From Eleftheria terrae (GTDB taxonomy: Bacteria; Pseudomonadota; Gammaproteobacteria; Burkholderiales; Burkholderiaceae_C), in contig NZ_CP106953.1 in the NCBI RefSeq assembly GCF_030419005.1, forward strand, positions 186,001 to 250,000: DNA of 64,000 bases. Reading direction: 5' to 3'. This document shows positions 1 through 9,900 of this stretch, in pieces. The notes beneath the pieces are model-generated. The model did not search any database and was not told the origin of the DNA. It saw only the letters and a list, made by a program, of their open reading frames with translations. How positions within the stretch are numbered: position 1 is the stretch's first letter; every line of letters starts with the position of its first letter. Made by a program: the position numbers and the translations under genes.

Positions 1-441
1 CACGCACAGCCGCTCGCCGCGCCGCAGCCCGTGCGACGACAGGCGTGCGGCAGCGGCCGAGGCCAGCTGGTGGAAGCCGCGGTAGGTGTAGCGGCTGTCT
101 TCCTTGGGAAAGATCAGGAAGGGCGCCTCGGGCAGGGCCTGCGCGCGGGCGGCGAACAGCGCACCGATGGTGGACTCGCCGGCATCCGCCGCCGCCGGGG
201 CGGGGGCCTCGGACTGCTGCTCGATGTACTGCAGCAGCCGCTCGAAGCTGTCGAGGCGGTAGGCCTCCTCCAGCTCGATGTCGAGGTCGAAGGCCTCGGC
301 CAGTCGGCCGAGCAGCTGCACATGCTTGAGCGAGGTCCAGGCACCGAGGCTGGCCATCGAGGCGCCGGGGCCGAAGGCCTCGGTACCCAGCACCTGTCGG
401 CCGAGCTGCTGCAGTTGGTCTTGGGGGCTGGCGTGGTTCAT
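1..441 (-). CDS. burJ: Carrier protein-AMP ligase fusion, BurJ-like (partial, C-terminus off window)
   Basis: The frame opens at ATG 441 and runs off the left edge after about 147 residues. Residues 10-85 look like an acyl carrier domain, with the phosphopantetheine Ser in a WTSL motif (the WDSL of free-standing carriers). After an Ala/Pro linker an adenylate-forming domain begins (ESTIGALFAARAQ, then YTYRGFHQLAS). The gene starts 10 bp after the burI stop, so it is part of the same minus-strand operon. Proteins of this design activate a carboxylic acid and load it on a carrier. The position corresponds to burJ of the malleicyprol cluster. The ATP-binding core and substrate pocket lie outside the window, so the substrate cannot be judged. 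The symbol rests on gene order. Confidence 0.7.
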   Translation of the reverse strand, partial: MNHASPQDQLQQLGRQVLGTEAFGPGASMASLGAWTSLKHVQLLGRLAEAFDLDIELEEAYRLDSFERLLQYIEQQSEAPAPAAADAGESTIGALFAARAQALPEAPFLIFPKEDSRYTYRGFHQLASAAAARLSSHGLRRGERLCV

Positions 442-451
442 CAGGGTCTCC

Positions 452-1663
452 TCAGTCGTCGGGCTGCAGCAGCAGTTCCCGGAACTGGCCGCGCAGGCAA
501 TGGTTGGAACTCATCGAGGACGCATAGCCGCCCGCATTCAGCAAGGCCATGAAGTCGCCAGGCGCCACCGGCGGCAGCGCCACCTCGGCGGCCCAGATGT
601 CGAGCGCCTCGTTGATGTTGCCGGCCAGGGTGGCGGGCGCCACCGGCCCCGGCCGTGGACGGCAGGGCACCGGCTCGCAGGGCAGGTCGTAGAAGGCCGG
701 CTCCACCGCCAGGTTGAAGCCGCCGTTGAGGCCGACAAAACGCTGGTCACGCTTGACCTCGTCGTAGCCGACGCGCAGCACCAGCATGCCGGCGTCCTTG
801 GCGATGAAGTCGCCGGGCTCGATGGCGATCTCCAGCCCCGCCCCGCCCAGCTGCGCCTGCACGGCCGAGCGCCAGCGCGCCAGGTCCAGCGCGGCGTCGC
901 CCGGCCGGTGCGGCAGGCCCAGCCCGCCGCCCAGGTTGACGCCCTGCAGGCCCGGCACCCGCTCGGCGAAGCCGGCCACCACCTGCAGCACCCGCTCGAA
1001 GGACGGCAGCTGCGCGTCGAGGTAGCCGCAGCCGGCATGGCAGTGCAGCCAGCGCACCTGCAGGCCGTGCTGTGCGGCCAGCGCCAGCGCCTCGGTGAAC
1101 TGCTCGCGGTAGATGCCGAACTTGGTGGTGATGGCACCGGCATAGCTGAGCCGCTCGCTGTCCGCATAGCCAATGCCGATGCCGGGATTGATGCGCAGGC
1201 CGATGCGCCGGCCCGGCGAATGCTCGCCCAGCAGGCGGATCGCGCCGAGGGTGTCGCAGTTGACATGCACCTCGGGCAATGCAGCCAGCAGGGCGGCGTC
1301 CTCCGGCATCATCCCGTGCGCGGTATAGGACAGCTGCCCGGGCCGCCAGCCGCAGGCCAGGGCCTCGCGCAGCTCCTCCGGCGAGCACACGTCCAGCCCG
1401 TGCAGCGGGGTCTGCCGCAGCTCGCACAGCAGCGGCCGGAAGCGGTTGGCCTTCATGGCGTAGTACAGGCGGAAGGGCGGGCCGAGCCCGGCCAAGAGCT
1501 CGTGCAGGCGCTGCACGTTGTGCCGCAGGCGGCGGGCGTCGTACAGGAACAGCGGCTCGGCGAAGGCGCCGGCCAGCGCGGCGACGTCGTGGCCGCAGAA
1601 CATCAGGCGGCCCTGCTCGTAGCGCAGGTCGTCACGGGCCCACCAGGGCTCGGGGGTTGGCAT
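452..1663 (-). CDS. burI: PLP-dependent (fold type III) amino acid decarboxylase, BurI-like
   Basis: 403 residues, usual for the ornithine/diaminopimelate decarboxylase family. The PLP lysine is Lys71 in YYAMKAN. A CSPEELREAL segment, an HCHAG strand and the phosphate-binding VNLGGGLGL and IEPGDF loops follow in family order. The C-terminal GGYASSMSSN segment resembles diaminopimelate decarboxylase. The usual cysteine motif (CES-D type) near the C-terminus is replaced by NINEALD, so the substrate is probably not a standard diamino acid. In the characterised bur pathway this enzyme decarboxylates the S-methylated methionine made by BurB, giving a dimethylsulfonio-propylamine for BurD. Here that role is inferred from gene order. 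The gap to burH holds an octamer repeat. Confidence 0.8.
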   Translation of the reverse strand: MPTPEPWWARDDLRYEQGRLMFCGHDVAALAGAFAEPLFLYDARRLRHNVQRLHELLAGLGPPFRLYYAMKANRFRPLLCELRQTPLHGLDVCSPEELREALACGWRPGQLSYTAHGMMPEDAALLAALPEVHVNCDTLGAIRLLGEHSPGRRIGLRINPGIGIGYADSERLSYAGAITTKFGIYREQFTEALALAAQHGLQVRWLHCHAGCGYLDAQLPSFERVLQVVAGFAERVPGLQGVNLGGGLGLPHRPGDAALDLARWRSAVQAQLGGAGLEIAIEPGDFIAKDAGMLVLRVGYDEVKRDQRFVGLNGGFNLAVEPAFYDLPCEPVPCRPRPGPVAPATLAGNINEALDIWAAEVALPPVAPGDFMALLNAGGYASSMSSNHCLRGQFRELLLQPDD

Positions 1664-1675
1664 CGTTCGGGTCTT

Positions 1676-1707
1676 TCGGTGTGTCGGTGTGTCGGTGTGT
1701 CGGTGTG
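1676..1707. repeat. Four perfect tandem copies of an 8-bp unit (TCGGTGTG)
   Basis: Four exact copies, with a partial fifth (TCGG) after them, fill half of the 65-bp gap between burH and burI. They lie in the leader just upstream of the burI start (ATG 1663). The copies are identical, so the copy number could change by slippage. That would alter the spacing between the two genes without touching a reading frame. Confidence 0.9.
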
Positions 1708-1728
1708 TCGGGGAGAAGGCGCGGCGGC

Positions 1729-2928
1729 TCAGGCAGGCTGGCCTTCGCCCAGCCAGGCAGCGGGCCAGGGCAGCCCGGCCGCCTCCAGCGCGGCGGGCGC
1801 GCGCGCCTGGGCCAGCGCCGCACGGGCCAGCGCGCCGGGCGCCAGGTGCCAGTGCGCGGTGGCGCCCGCCGGCTCCAGCCGGCCGCCAGCGGCGCTGCCC
1901 AGGGCTTGCAGGAAGTCAAGGGCTGGCTGGTTGCCGTCCAGCGCCGCCTGCTCGATCACGATCTCCGGCAGCCCGGCCGCCTCGGCGCCGAGCCCCAGGC
2001 GGTGCGCCAGGCAGTGCTCCACCTGCTTGCCGAGCACGACGCAGTTCAGCACCCAGTCGGTCACCCGGGGCTGGCGGCCCCTGCGGATCAGCAGGAAGCC
2101 GGCGTCGGGGTACTGCCCGAAACGGTCGGCGACGTCGACGGCCAGGCCGCACACCTCGCCCTCGGACAGCCGCCGCCGCAGCTCGGCCTCGGTGTGGCGG
2201 CGCCCGCTCAGGTGGAAGGTGGCGGCGGTGTGGCTGAGCCGGGCCGCCTGGGCCAGCCGTTGCGGCTCCAGCAGCGGCTGGCAGCCCACCCGCAGCTGCA
2301 GTCGCTCGAAGAACCGGTCGAGCCCCGGTGCCGCCGCCTGCGCGGCTGGAATGGCCGCGGGCGCTGGCGTGGCGGCGCCTTCCACCGGCGCTGCGAGCGC
2401 GCCGGCCAGCCAGCGAGCCAGGGCCGCAAAGCCGGCCACGCTGAAGGGCAGGTGCCCGAGCTTGTCGGCCACCGGGTCAAAGGGCCGCTCGAGCGGGTGT
2501 GCCGCGACAAAGTCGGCCCAGGCCAGCGGCCGCAGCCCGGGCGTGGCCGCCAGCTCGGCCTCGATGCGCCGGCATTGCGCCGCCAGCGCCGGGTCCTGCG
2601 CCAGCAGGCGCTCGGACGGCACCATCAACAACAGCGGCGGGCGCGCCTGCGCCGTGGCAAAGCGGCCCAAGGCGTCGTGCCAGGCTTCGGCGCGCTGCGC
2701 CAGCAGGGCGGCCAGCTCGGCGGGGCTGCCGCGGTCGTGCCGCACCAGGTCGGCCAGGCGCAGCAGCAGCACGCAGCGACCGCCCGCCGCAGCGGGCGCT
2801 TGCAGCAGCACCTGCAGCAACTGGTTGTAGGGGGTGAAGTGCAGCTCTGCCACGCCCTGCTCCTGCAGCAGGGCCTGCAGTGGCGTGGCGGTGAAGCTGG
2901 CGCCGATGAGCACGGCGGCCGGGCTCAT
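1729..2928 (-). CDS. burH: FkbH-like protein lacking the HAD core, BurH-like
   Basis: 399 residues. The N-terminal half (about 1-190) has the FkbH front domain: an opening SFTATPL strand and a YNQLLQVLL helix. The C-terminal half (about 230-399) matches the GNAT-like end of FkbH, with TAATFHLSGRRHTEAE, the DRFGQYPDAGF strand and a VLNCVVLGKQVEHCL stretch (FkbH: SCRVLGRGVE). Between them lies only an Ala/Pro linker, so the HAD phosphatase domain with its DxDxT motif is missing. FkbH proteins put a glyceryl unit on a carrier protein. This one cannot do the phosphatase half alone and may act as an acyl-transfer or docking protein. It starts in an ATGA overlap with the burG stop. A related front domain is also embedded in BurF. 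Confidence 0.75.
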   Translation of the reverse strand: MSPAAVLIGASFTATPLQALLQEQGVAELHFTPYNQLLQVLLQAPAAAGGRCVLLLRLADLVRHDRGSPAELAALLAQRAEAWHDALGRFATAQARPPLLLMVPSERLLAQDPALAAQCRRIEAELAATPGLRPLAWADFVAAHPLERPFDPVADKLGHLPFSVAGFAALARWLAGALAAPVEGAATPAPAAIPAAQAAAPGLDRFFERLQLRVGCQPLLEPQRLAQAARLSHTAATFHLSGRRHTEAELRRRLSEGEVCGLAVDVADRFGQYPDAGFLLIRRGRQPRVTDWVLNCVVLGKQVEHCLAHRLGLGAEAAGLPEIVIEQAALDGNQPALDFLQALGSAAGGRLEPAGATAHWHLAPGALARAALAQARAPAALEAAGLPWPAAWLGEGQPA

Positions 2929-3977
2929 CGCGGGTCCTCCGGCCGGGCCTCGCCCTGCGCGTGGTACAGCGCTTCGGTGGACTCGGTGGGGAAACGGAAG
3001 GCGGCGCGCACCTCGCGGTGCAGCCGGTTCATCGGGCGGTCCTGGCAGGCGCGGTGCTGGGCGGCCAGGCTGGCATAGCCCTGGGCCGCCTCGTCCTTCA
3101 GCGCGGCCGAGAACTCGCCGTTCTCCAGCTGGCGCAGGATGGCGCGGGCGGAGTCGGCCAGCGAAGCCGGCAGCAGGCGGTCGCGCCAGCGGTGGTAGCC
3201 CACTTGGCAGGTCGGCGAGCCTTGCTGGGCGATGACGTCGTCCAGCCCGATGCCGGCGCCGTCGAGCAGCATCTTGCCCATCTCGCCGGAGCCGTAGACC
3301 TCCAGCAGCGCCGCCCGCGGGTCGAACCCCTGCTCGACCAGCACCCGCCAGCCGGTCTCCACCAGGTCGACCAGCGCCGGTGCGAGGAACTGTTCCTGGA
3401 ACAGGTCGAGGAAGGTTTCCTGGCGGTAGTGCAGCCGCATCACGCCGGCGCGAGTGAAGCCCACCGCGCGCGCCACCGCGAGCAGGCGTGGCTGCACCTG
3501 GCCGGTGCAGTCCTGCATCACGTCGAAGTAGGCCGGGGCGCCCTGGCCCGCCAGGTAGTAGCGGCGGATCGGCTCGCCGTACATGCGTGGCGCGAGCATG
3601 GCCAGGTCACGGCCCGGCAGCGGCCGCACATGGCCCTGCAGGGTGGAATGGCCATGCGCCACCACCAGCATCGCGCCTTCGCGCAGCTGCGGCGCAATGT
3701 CGGCCTCGAACACCGGGCCGTGGGCCTCGTCGGGAATCAGCAGCAGCACGATGTCGGCCTGGCGCACCGCCTCCGCGATGCCGCTGACGCGGTGGCCCTC
3801 GGCCACCGCGCGGGGAAAGTAGTCATCGTCGATGTTGCCGACGCAGACCGACACGCCGCTGTCGCGCAGGTTGGCGGCGAAGGCGCGGCCCTGGATGCCG
3901 TAGCCGATGACGGCCACCGTCAGGCCGTCCAGCGGCGCCAGCGAGACCTGCTCGTCGTGATAGATGGGGTTAGACAT
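2925..3977 (-). CDS. burG: Ketol-acid-reductoisomerase-like enzyme, BurG-like (cyclopropanol-forming family)
   Basis: 350 residues. The start is ATG 3977, overlapping the burF stop by 8 bp. The Rossmann domain has the KARI fingerprint GYGIQG near the N-terminus, then VLLLIPDEAHGPVF and HGHSTLQG. The helical KARI domain keeps the metal-binding DLFQEQ. Two catalytic spots differ from housekeeping KARI: the lysine-bearing APKGPG loop is APRMYG, and the second acidic helix (ECLHE type) reads EVYGSGE. There are no isoleucine/valine genes nearby. In the B. pseudomallei group, BurG is an NAD-dependent KARI relative that closes the malleicyprol cyclopropanol ring with loss of the sulfonium group. These changes fit that specialised branch. 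The assignment is strong; the activity is inferred. Confidence 0.85.
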   Translation of the reverse strand: MSNPIYHDEQVSLAPLDGLTVAVIGYGIQGRAFAANLRDSGVSVCVGNIDDDYFPRAVAEGHRVSGIAEAVRQADIVLLLIPDEAHGPVFEADIAPQLREGAMLVVAHGHSTLQGHVRPLPGRDLAMLAPRMYGEPIRRYYLAGQGAPAYFDVMQDCTGQVQPRLLAVARAVGFTRAGVMRLHYRQETFLDLFQEQFLAPALVDLVETGWRVLVEQGFDPRAALLEVYGSGEMGKMLLDGAGIGLDDVIAQQGSPTCQVGYHRWRDRLLPASLADSARAILRQLENGEFSAALKDEAAQGYASLAAQHRACQDRPMNRLHREVRAAFRFPTESTEALYHAQGEARPEDPR

Positions 3978-6900
3978 GAGGAAGGGACTGTCCATGGGTG
4001 GGGGCGGGAAAAGAAGCGTCGGGAAGGGAGGCACCGGCCGGGGCGGACCCGCCCTCGGCCAGCGGCTTGAGCACGAGCCGGCCGCTGGCCCGCAGCTCGG
4101 GGTCCATCGCCAGCATCCCTTCGAGGTAGCGCCGGAACAGCGCCTCGGTGAAGGGCGGCAGCTCGATGCCGGCGGCCTGCAGCTCCGCATGGGTGCGGCT
4201 GCAGTCGTAGACCAGGGTGACGGCCTCGCGCTCGCGGGCCAGGCGGGCAAGCCCGGCCTCGTCCTTGGTCATCATCCATTGCACGACCGGCACGATGGGC
4301 AGCACCTCGCCCTGCTCGTAGCGGCTGCGCAGCGCCTGGATCCACTCGGCATGCCGGCCGAGCTGCAGGGGCGTCTCGGTGAGGCGGTTGATGAGGTGGA
4401 ACACCTCCGGCATCGGCGTCACCTGCATGGTGGACAGGTGGAACACCTCGCTGTCGGCCGGCCGGCGCAGGCCCAGGTGGGCCAGCGCACGGGCGACGTA
4501 GTCCACCGGCGTGATCACCAGGTCGTAGCGGAAGTTGTCGAAGGCCGAGCCCATCAGCAGGCAGCTCTTGAGCAGGCGGTAGAAGGACTGCAGCTCGTCG
4601 TAGCGGCCGGCCTCGCTGTCGCCGGTGACCAGGCCCAGGCGGAACACCTTGCATGGCACGCCGCGGCGCGCCGCCAGGTGCACCAGCTGCTCGCCGACCC
4701 ACTTGCTGGTGGTGTAGCCCTGGGCAGCCAGGTGGCGCTCGGCGTCGATGGGGCTGGCCTCGTCGAAGACATGGCGGCCGCTGCGGCCCTCGGGGCTGAA
4801 GATGCCCAGGGTCGAGACGTAGTTGAAGGTCTTGGGCCGGTCGCTGCAGGCCAGCCGCAGCAGCGCCACCACGCCGTCGACATTGGCGCTGCGGGCCATC
4901 TCGAAGGATTCGAGGTGGTTCATGCTGGTGCCGTTGTGGTAGACCACGTCCACCTCGCGGCACAGGGTGCGGTAGCGGTCCTCGCCCAGCCCCAGCCAGG
5001 GCTGTGCCAGGTCGCCCGGCTCGGCGACGATGCGCGCGGCGTCGGTGTCGCGCCACAGCGACCAGCGCTGCATCACCTCGCGCAGCCGCTGCGCGCCGTG
5101 CCCGGCGTCGCGGGCACGCACCAGGCAGTGGACGGTGGCGTCGGTGCGGTCGAGCAGCTCGCGCAGCAGGAAGCGGCCGACGAAGCCGGTGGCGCCGGTC
5201 AACAGGATGGCGCCAGCCTCCGGTGCCGGCGCGGCACCGGGCAGCGGCTGCACGTCGTCGGGCAGCACGGCTGCCTGGGCCAGGTCGACCGGCTCGTCAG
5301 CCACCGCCTCGCCGTGCAGCCGCTCGGCGAGCTGGCGCACGGTGGGGGCCATGAAGACATCAGCCACCGTGAGGCGGCTGCCGAAGCGCTCGTTGATCCG
5401 GTAGACCAGTGCGATGGCCAGCAGCGAATGGCCGCCCAGCGCGAAGAAGCCGTCGTCGATGCCGATGTCGTCCTGCTTCAGCGCCTGGCCGAAGATCTCC
5501 AGCAAGGCCTGCTCGTCCGCGTTGCGCGGCGACACCGGGGCGGCACGCGGGGCGCCCGCCTGCGGGCGAGCACCGGCCAGGGCCAGCTGGTCGGCCTCGG
5601 CATGCACGTCGGCCGCGGCGCAGTCCCAGATGCCATCCAGCGGATCGTCCGAATGCTGGAAGGCGAAGCGGGCGATGTAGCTGCCCACCGCGGCGAAGTA
5701 CTCGCCGGTGTAGGGCACGTGGCCAGCGGCATCGGCATGCGGATCGAACACCTCGGCCGCCGGGTAAACGGCAGCGATGTCCTCCCAGTACCGCACCGCC
5801 AGCCGGGCCGACTCGCCCAGCCCGGCCTGCCAGCGCCGGTATTGCGCCAGCGCGGTGTCCGCATCGATGCCGCAGGCCGCCGCGTCGCTGGGCAGCACCA
5901 GCAGCAGCAGGGGCACCGACAGGCCGGGCAGCGCGGCCTGCACCGCCTCGGCCAGCTCGTCGTACCCGGCCTCGACCCGGGCGGCAGCGCCACCGGCCGG
6001 CACCGCGCCGTGGCGCAACCAGTCTTGCGCCCGCACCAGCACCACGTTGAGGCCGTGGCGGTTGGCGTGGAAAGGATGGCTGGCGTCGTACAGCGTCTGC
6101 AGCAGCTGGTTGTAGCCGGCGAACTCGGGCTCGATGGCCCGGCCGGTCACCTGGCCCCAGTAGCGCAGCGTGGCCGCCAGCGGCCGGTCGGTGAAGGTCG
6201 AGGCGACATGCACGGCCAGCGGCTGGGCGTCGGCCTGGGGCTGCACCGGCGTGCGGCCGGCCAGCGTGTCGGGCGCGGCCAGGCTGTCCAGCGGCAGCGT
6301 CGGGTGTTCCAGCAGCAGGTGCAGCAGCTCGCCGTAGAAGGTGGCGATCTCCTCGGCGGTGCCGGCGTCGAACAGGTCGGCGCTGTACTGCAGCACGCCC
6401 TCGGCGCGGCCCTGGCCGTGGTAGATGCGCAGGAAGAGGTCGTAGTCGGCATGGCCGGTGTCCACCTCGACCTGGCTGACACCGGCGGGCAGCGGCGGCA
6501 TCGGGATCAGGTTGAACATCACCTGGTACAGCGGGTTGGCATGGCCATGGCGGCGCGGCTGCAGCGCCTCCACCAGCCGCGGGAAGGGCACGCCCAGGTG
6601 GTCGAAGGCGCCGTACACCGTCTCGCGTACCTGCGCCACCGCCTGGTCGAAGTCGCCGCCGCTGCCGAGGCGGGTGCGCAGCACCAGGGCGTAGGCCAGG
6701 CAGCCGACCATTTCGCGGGTGTCCTCGCCGGCGCGGTTGGCATAGGGGCTGCCCACCACCACGTCCCCGCAGCCCGACAGGCAGCGCAGCATCACCTTGA
6801 AGGCCGCCAGCAGCACCACGAAGCTGGACAGGTTGCGGGCCTTGCAATAGTCGTCCAGCCGCTGCAGCAGCGGCGCCGGCAGTGCCAGCGGCACGCTGTG

Positions 6901-9900
6901 GCCACGGTAGCTGGGCAGCGGCGGGCGGGCCCGGTCGGTGGGCAGCGGCAGCGGCCCGGGCAGGTCCTGCAGGCGCTCGCGCCAGTAGGGCAGCTCGCGC
7001 GCCAGCACGGCGGGCAGCTCGCGCTGCTCGTCGGCGGCCCAGTCGGCGTACTGGCGGGCCGGCCGGCGCACCGGCACCGGCGTGGGGGACAGGCCGGCTT
7101 CAGCCAGCGCCTTCAGCAGCTGGGCCACCGAGCCGGCGTCGCCGACGATGTGATGCAGGTTGAGCAGCAACACATGGTCTTCGTCGCCCAGGCTCACCAC
7201 CGTCAGGCGGCTCAGGCCGCCTTGCTCCAGGTCGAAGGGCTGGCGGCCGGCCGCGGCCAGGCACTCGGCCAGCCGGGCCGCCTGGCGGCGTGGCAGCAAC
7301 GGCGCCAGGTCGATGCGCTCCACCGCGGCGCTCGACAGCGGCAGCACCTCGGCACGCGCCTGCCCGTCGCGCACCACGAAGCGGGTGCGCAGCACGTCAT
7401 GCGCCTCCACCATGGCCTGGTAGGCCCGCTCCACGCGGCCCAGGTCCAGCGGCCCGTGCACCCGCAGCGCACCGGGCAGGTTGAAGGCAGGGTTGCCCGG
7501 GCTCATGCGGTCGAGGAAATGGAATTGCTGCTGCTGGGTGGACAGCAGGCCCTCCCGGCCGGCCGGCGCCGACATGGCCGCGTCGGCCGCGGGCGCGGTG
7601 CGGGCACGGCCGTCCTCCAGCCACTCGGCCAGTGCCGCCAGGCTGGGGGCCTCCAGCAGGCGGCTCATCGGCACCTCGATGGCCAGCGCCTCCTGCAGGC
7701 GGCGCTGCAGCCGCGCTGCGCGGATCGAGTCGCCGCCGAGCGCGAGGAAGGACTGCTCCATGGCCACCGTCGGGTAGCCCAGCAGGTCGGCCACCAGGGT
7801 CTGCAGCAAGGCGGCCGGGCCGTCGGCGGCAGCGCCGGGCACGGCCGGCGATGCCGGCAACGCGGGCGCCGGCGACGCCGCCCTGCCCGGCACTGCGGCG
7901 TCGTCGGCCAGCCAGTAGCTCAGCTTGGCGAAGGGATAGCTCGGCAGGTGCAGCCGCTGGCGCCGGCGGCCCTGGTGCAGGCGCGACCAGTCCACCGACA
8001 GCCCCTGGCACCACAGGGCCAGCAGCTTGTCGTGCTTGCCACCGGCCAGGCAGCGCTCGATCACCGCGGCGCGCAGCTCGGCGTCGCTTTCCAGTTCGGC
8101 CAGGCCGCCGGCCTGGCCCTGGTGCCAGGCACTGCGGTCGCCGTCCACGAAGCGCTGCAGCTGGTCGGCCAGCGCGGGTAGCGTGGCGGCCAGGCAGGCC
8201 GCCCGCCGGGCCATCGGCTCGCGGCCGACTTGCAGGGTGTAGGCCAGGTCGGCCAGGCGATGCGGCGCGACGCGGCCGGCCTGCAGCGCGGCCAGCAGCT
8301 GCGCCGCGCGGCCGGCCAGCGCCTCCTCGGTGGCGGCCGACAGCACCACCAGCGCCGGCTGGCCGGCGTCCGCCGCCAGCTCGGCAGGTGGGTCCACGAA
8401 TTCCTCGATCACCACGTGCGCATTGGCGCCACCGGCGCCGAAGGACGAGAGGCCGGCGATGCGCGGCCAGCGACCGCCCTCCGGCCTCGCGGCGCCGAGC
8501 CAGGGCTGCAGCCGCTGCTGCAGCACGAAGGGCGAGCCGGTGAAGTCGATGTCCGTGTTGGGTGGCTCGGCATGCAGGGTCGGCACCAGTTCGCCGTGCT
8601 GCATCTGCAGCAGCACCTTGGCCAGCCCGGCCATGCCGGCGGCGCTCTCGCAGTGGCCGATGTTGGACTTGACCGAACCGAGCGCGCAGAAGCCGGTGTC
8701 GGCGGTGCCCTCGCGGAAGGCGCGTGTCAGGCCCGCCACCTCGATGGGGTCGCCCAGCGCGGTGCCGGTGCCGTGCGCCTCCAGGTAGCTGACCGCGCGG
8801 GCTGGCAGGCCGGCGCGGGCCAGCGCTTCGCTGACCACCGCCTGCTGTGCCTGCGGGTTGGGCACGGTGTAGCCGTGGGTGCGGCCACCGGCGTTGATCA
8901 TGCTGCCCTTGATGACGCCGTAGATCGCATCGCCATCGGCCAGTGCGCGCGCCAGCGGCTTGAGCACCACCGCGCCGACACCCTCGCCGTCGACAAAGCC
9001 GTCGGCACCGTCGCCGAAGGCGCGGCAGCGGTCGCCGGCCGACAGCATCGTCAGCGATGCCAGGCCGATGGTGTGCCGCGGGCTCACCACCAGGTTGACG
9101 CCGCCGGCAATGGCACAGTCGCAGCTGCCGGCGGCCAGGCTCTCCAGGGCCAGGTGCAGGGCGGTCAGCGAGGACGAGCAGGCAGTGTCCACCGCCAGGC
9201 TGGGCCCCTGGAAGTCGAGCAGGTAGGACACCCGGTTGGCGACCGACCAGAACTGTGCACCGCTCGGGTAGTAACCGTTCATCACGCCGACGAACACGCC
9301 CACCCGACGCCGCGGGCTGAGGCTGGCCGGCGTGTGGCCGGCGTCCTCGATGGCGGCCCAGGCCTCTTCCAGGAACAGCCGGGCCTGCGGGTCCATCGCC
9401 TCGGCCTCGCGGGGGGGGATGCGGAAGAAGGGCGCGTCGAAAGTGTCGATGCGTGGAAGGAAGCCGCCCCAGCGGCTGTAGGTCTTGCCCGGGCGGCCCT
9501 TCTCGGCGTCGAAATGGGGCCGCCAGTCCCACCGCTCGGCCGGCACCTCGGTGATGCCATGGCGGCCGGCGCGCAGCAGCTCCCAGAAGGCCTGCAAGTC
9601 GCCGCATTGCGCGAAGCGGCCGGACAGGCCGACCACCGCAACGTCAAAGGCCGCACCGGGCCGGGGCGCCGCCGCGGCGACCGCGGGCGTGGCGCCCCGC
9701 GCTGCGGCGACCGCGGGGGCGGTAGCGCGGGCAGGCGCGGACGAAGGCTGCCGGCCGCCAGCTGCGGCATCGCCGTCCGGGTCGGCGGCGCCTACCTGCG
9801 CAGCGATTGCCGGCGGCGGCAGCAGCCGTTCACAGGCCTCCCGATGGCTCGCCAGCAGGTGATCGGCCAGCGCCGCCAGGCTGCGGTGCTCGAACAGGGT

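Noticed and set aside
2925..3977. Housekeeping ilvC
   Set aside because: The catalytic lysine loop is changed, there are no ilv genes nearby, and it is translationally coupled to PKS genes.
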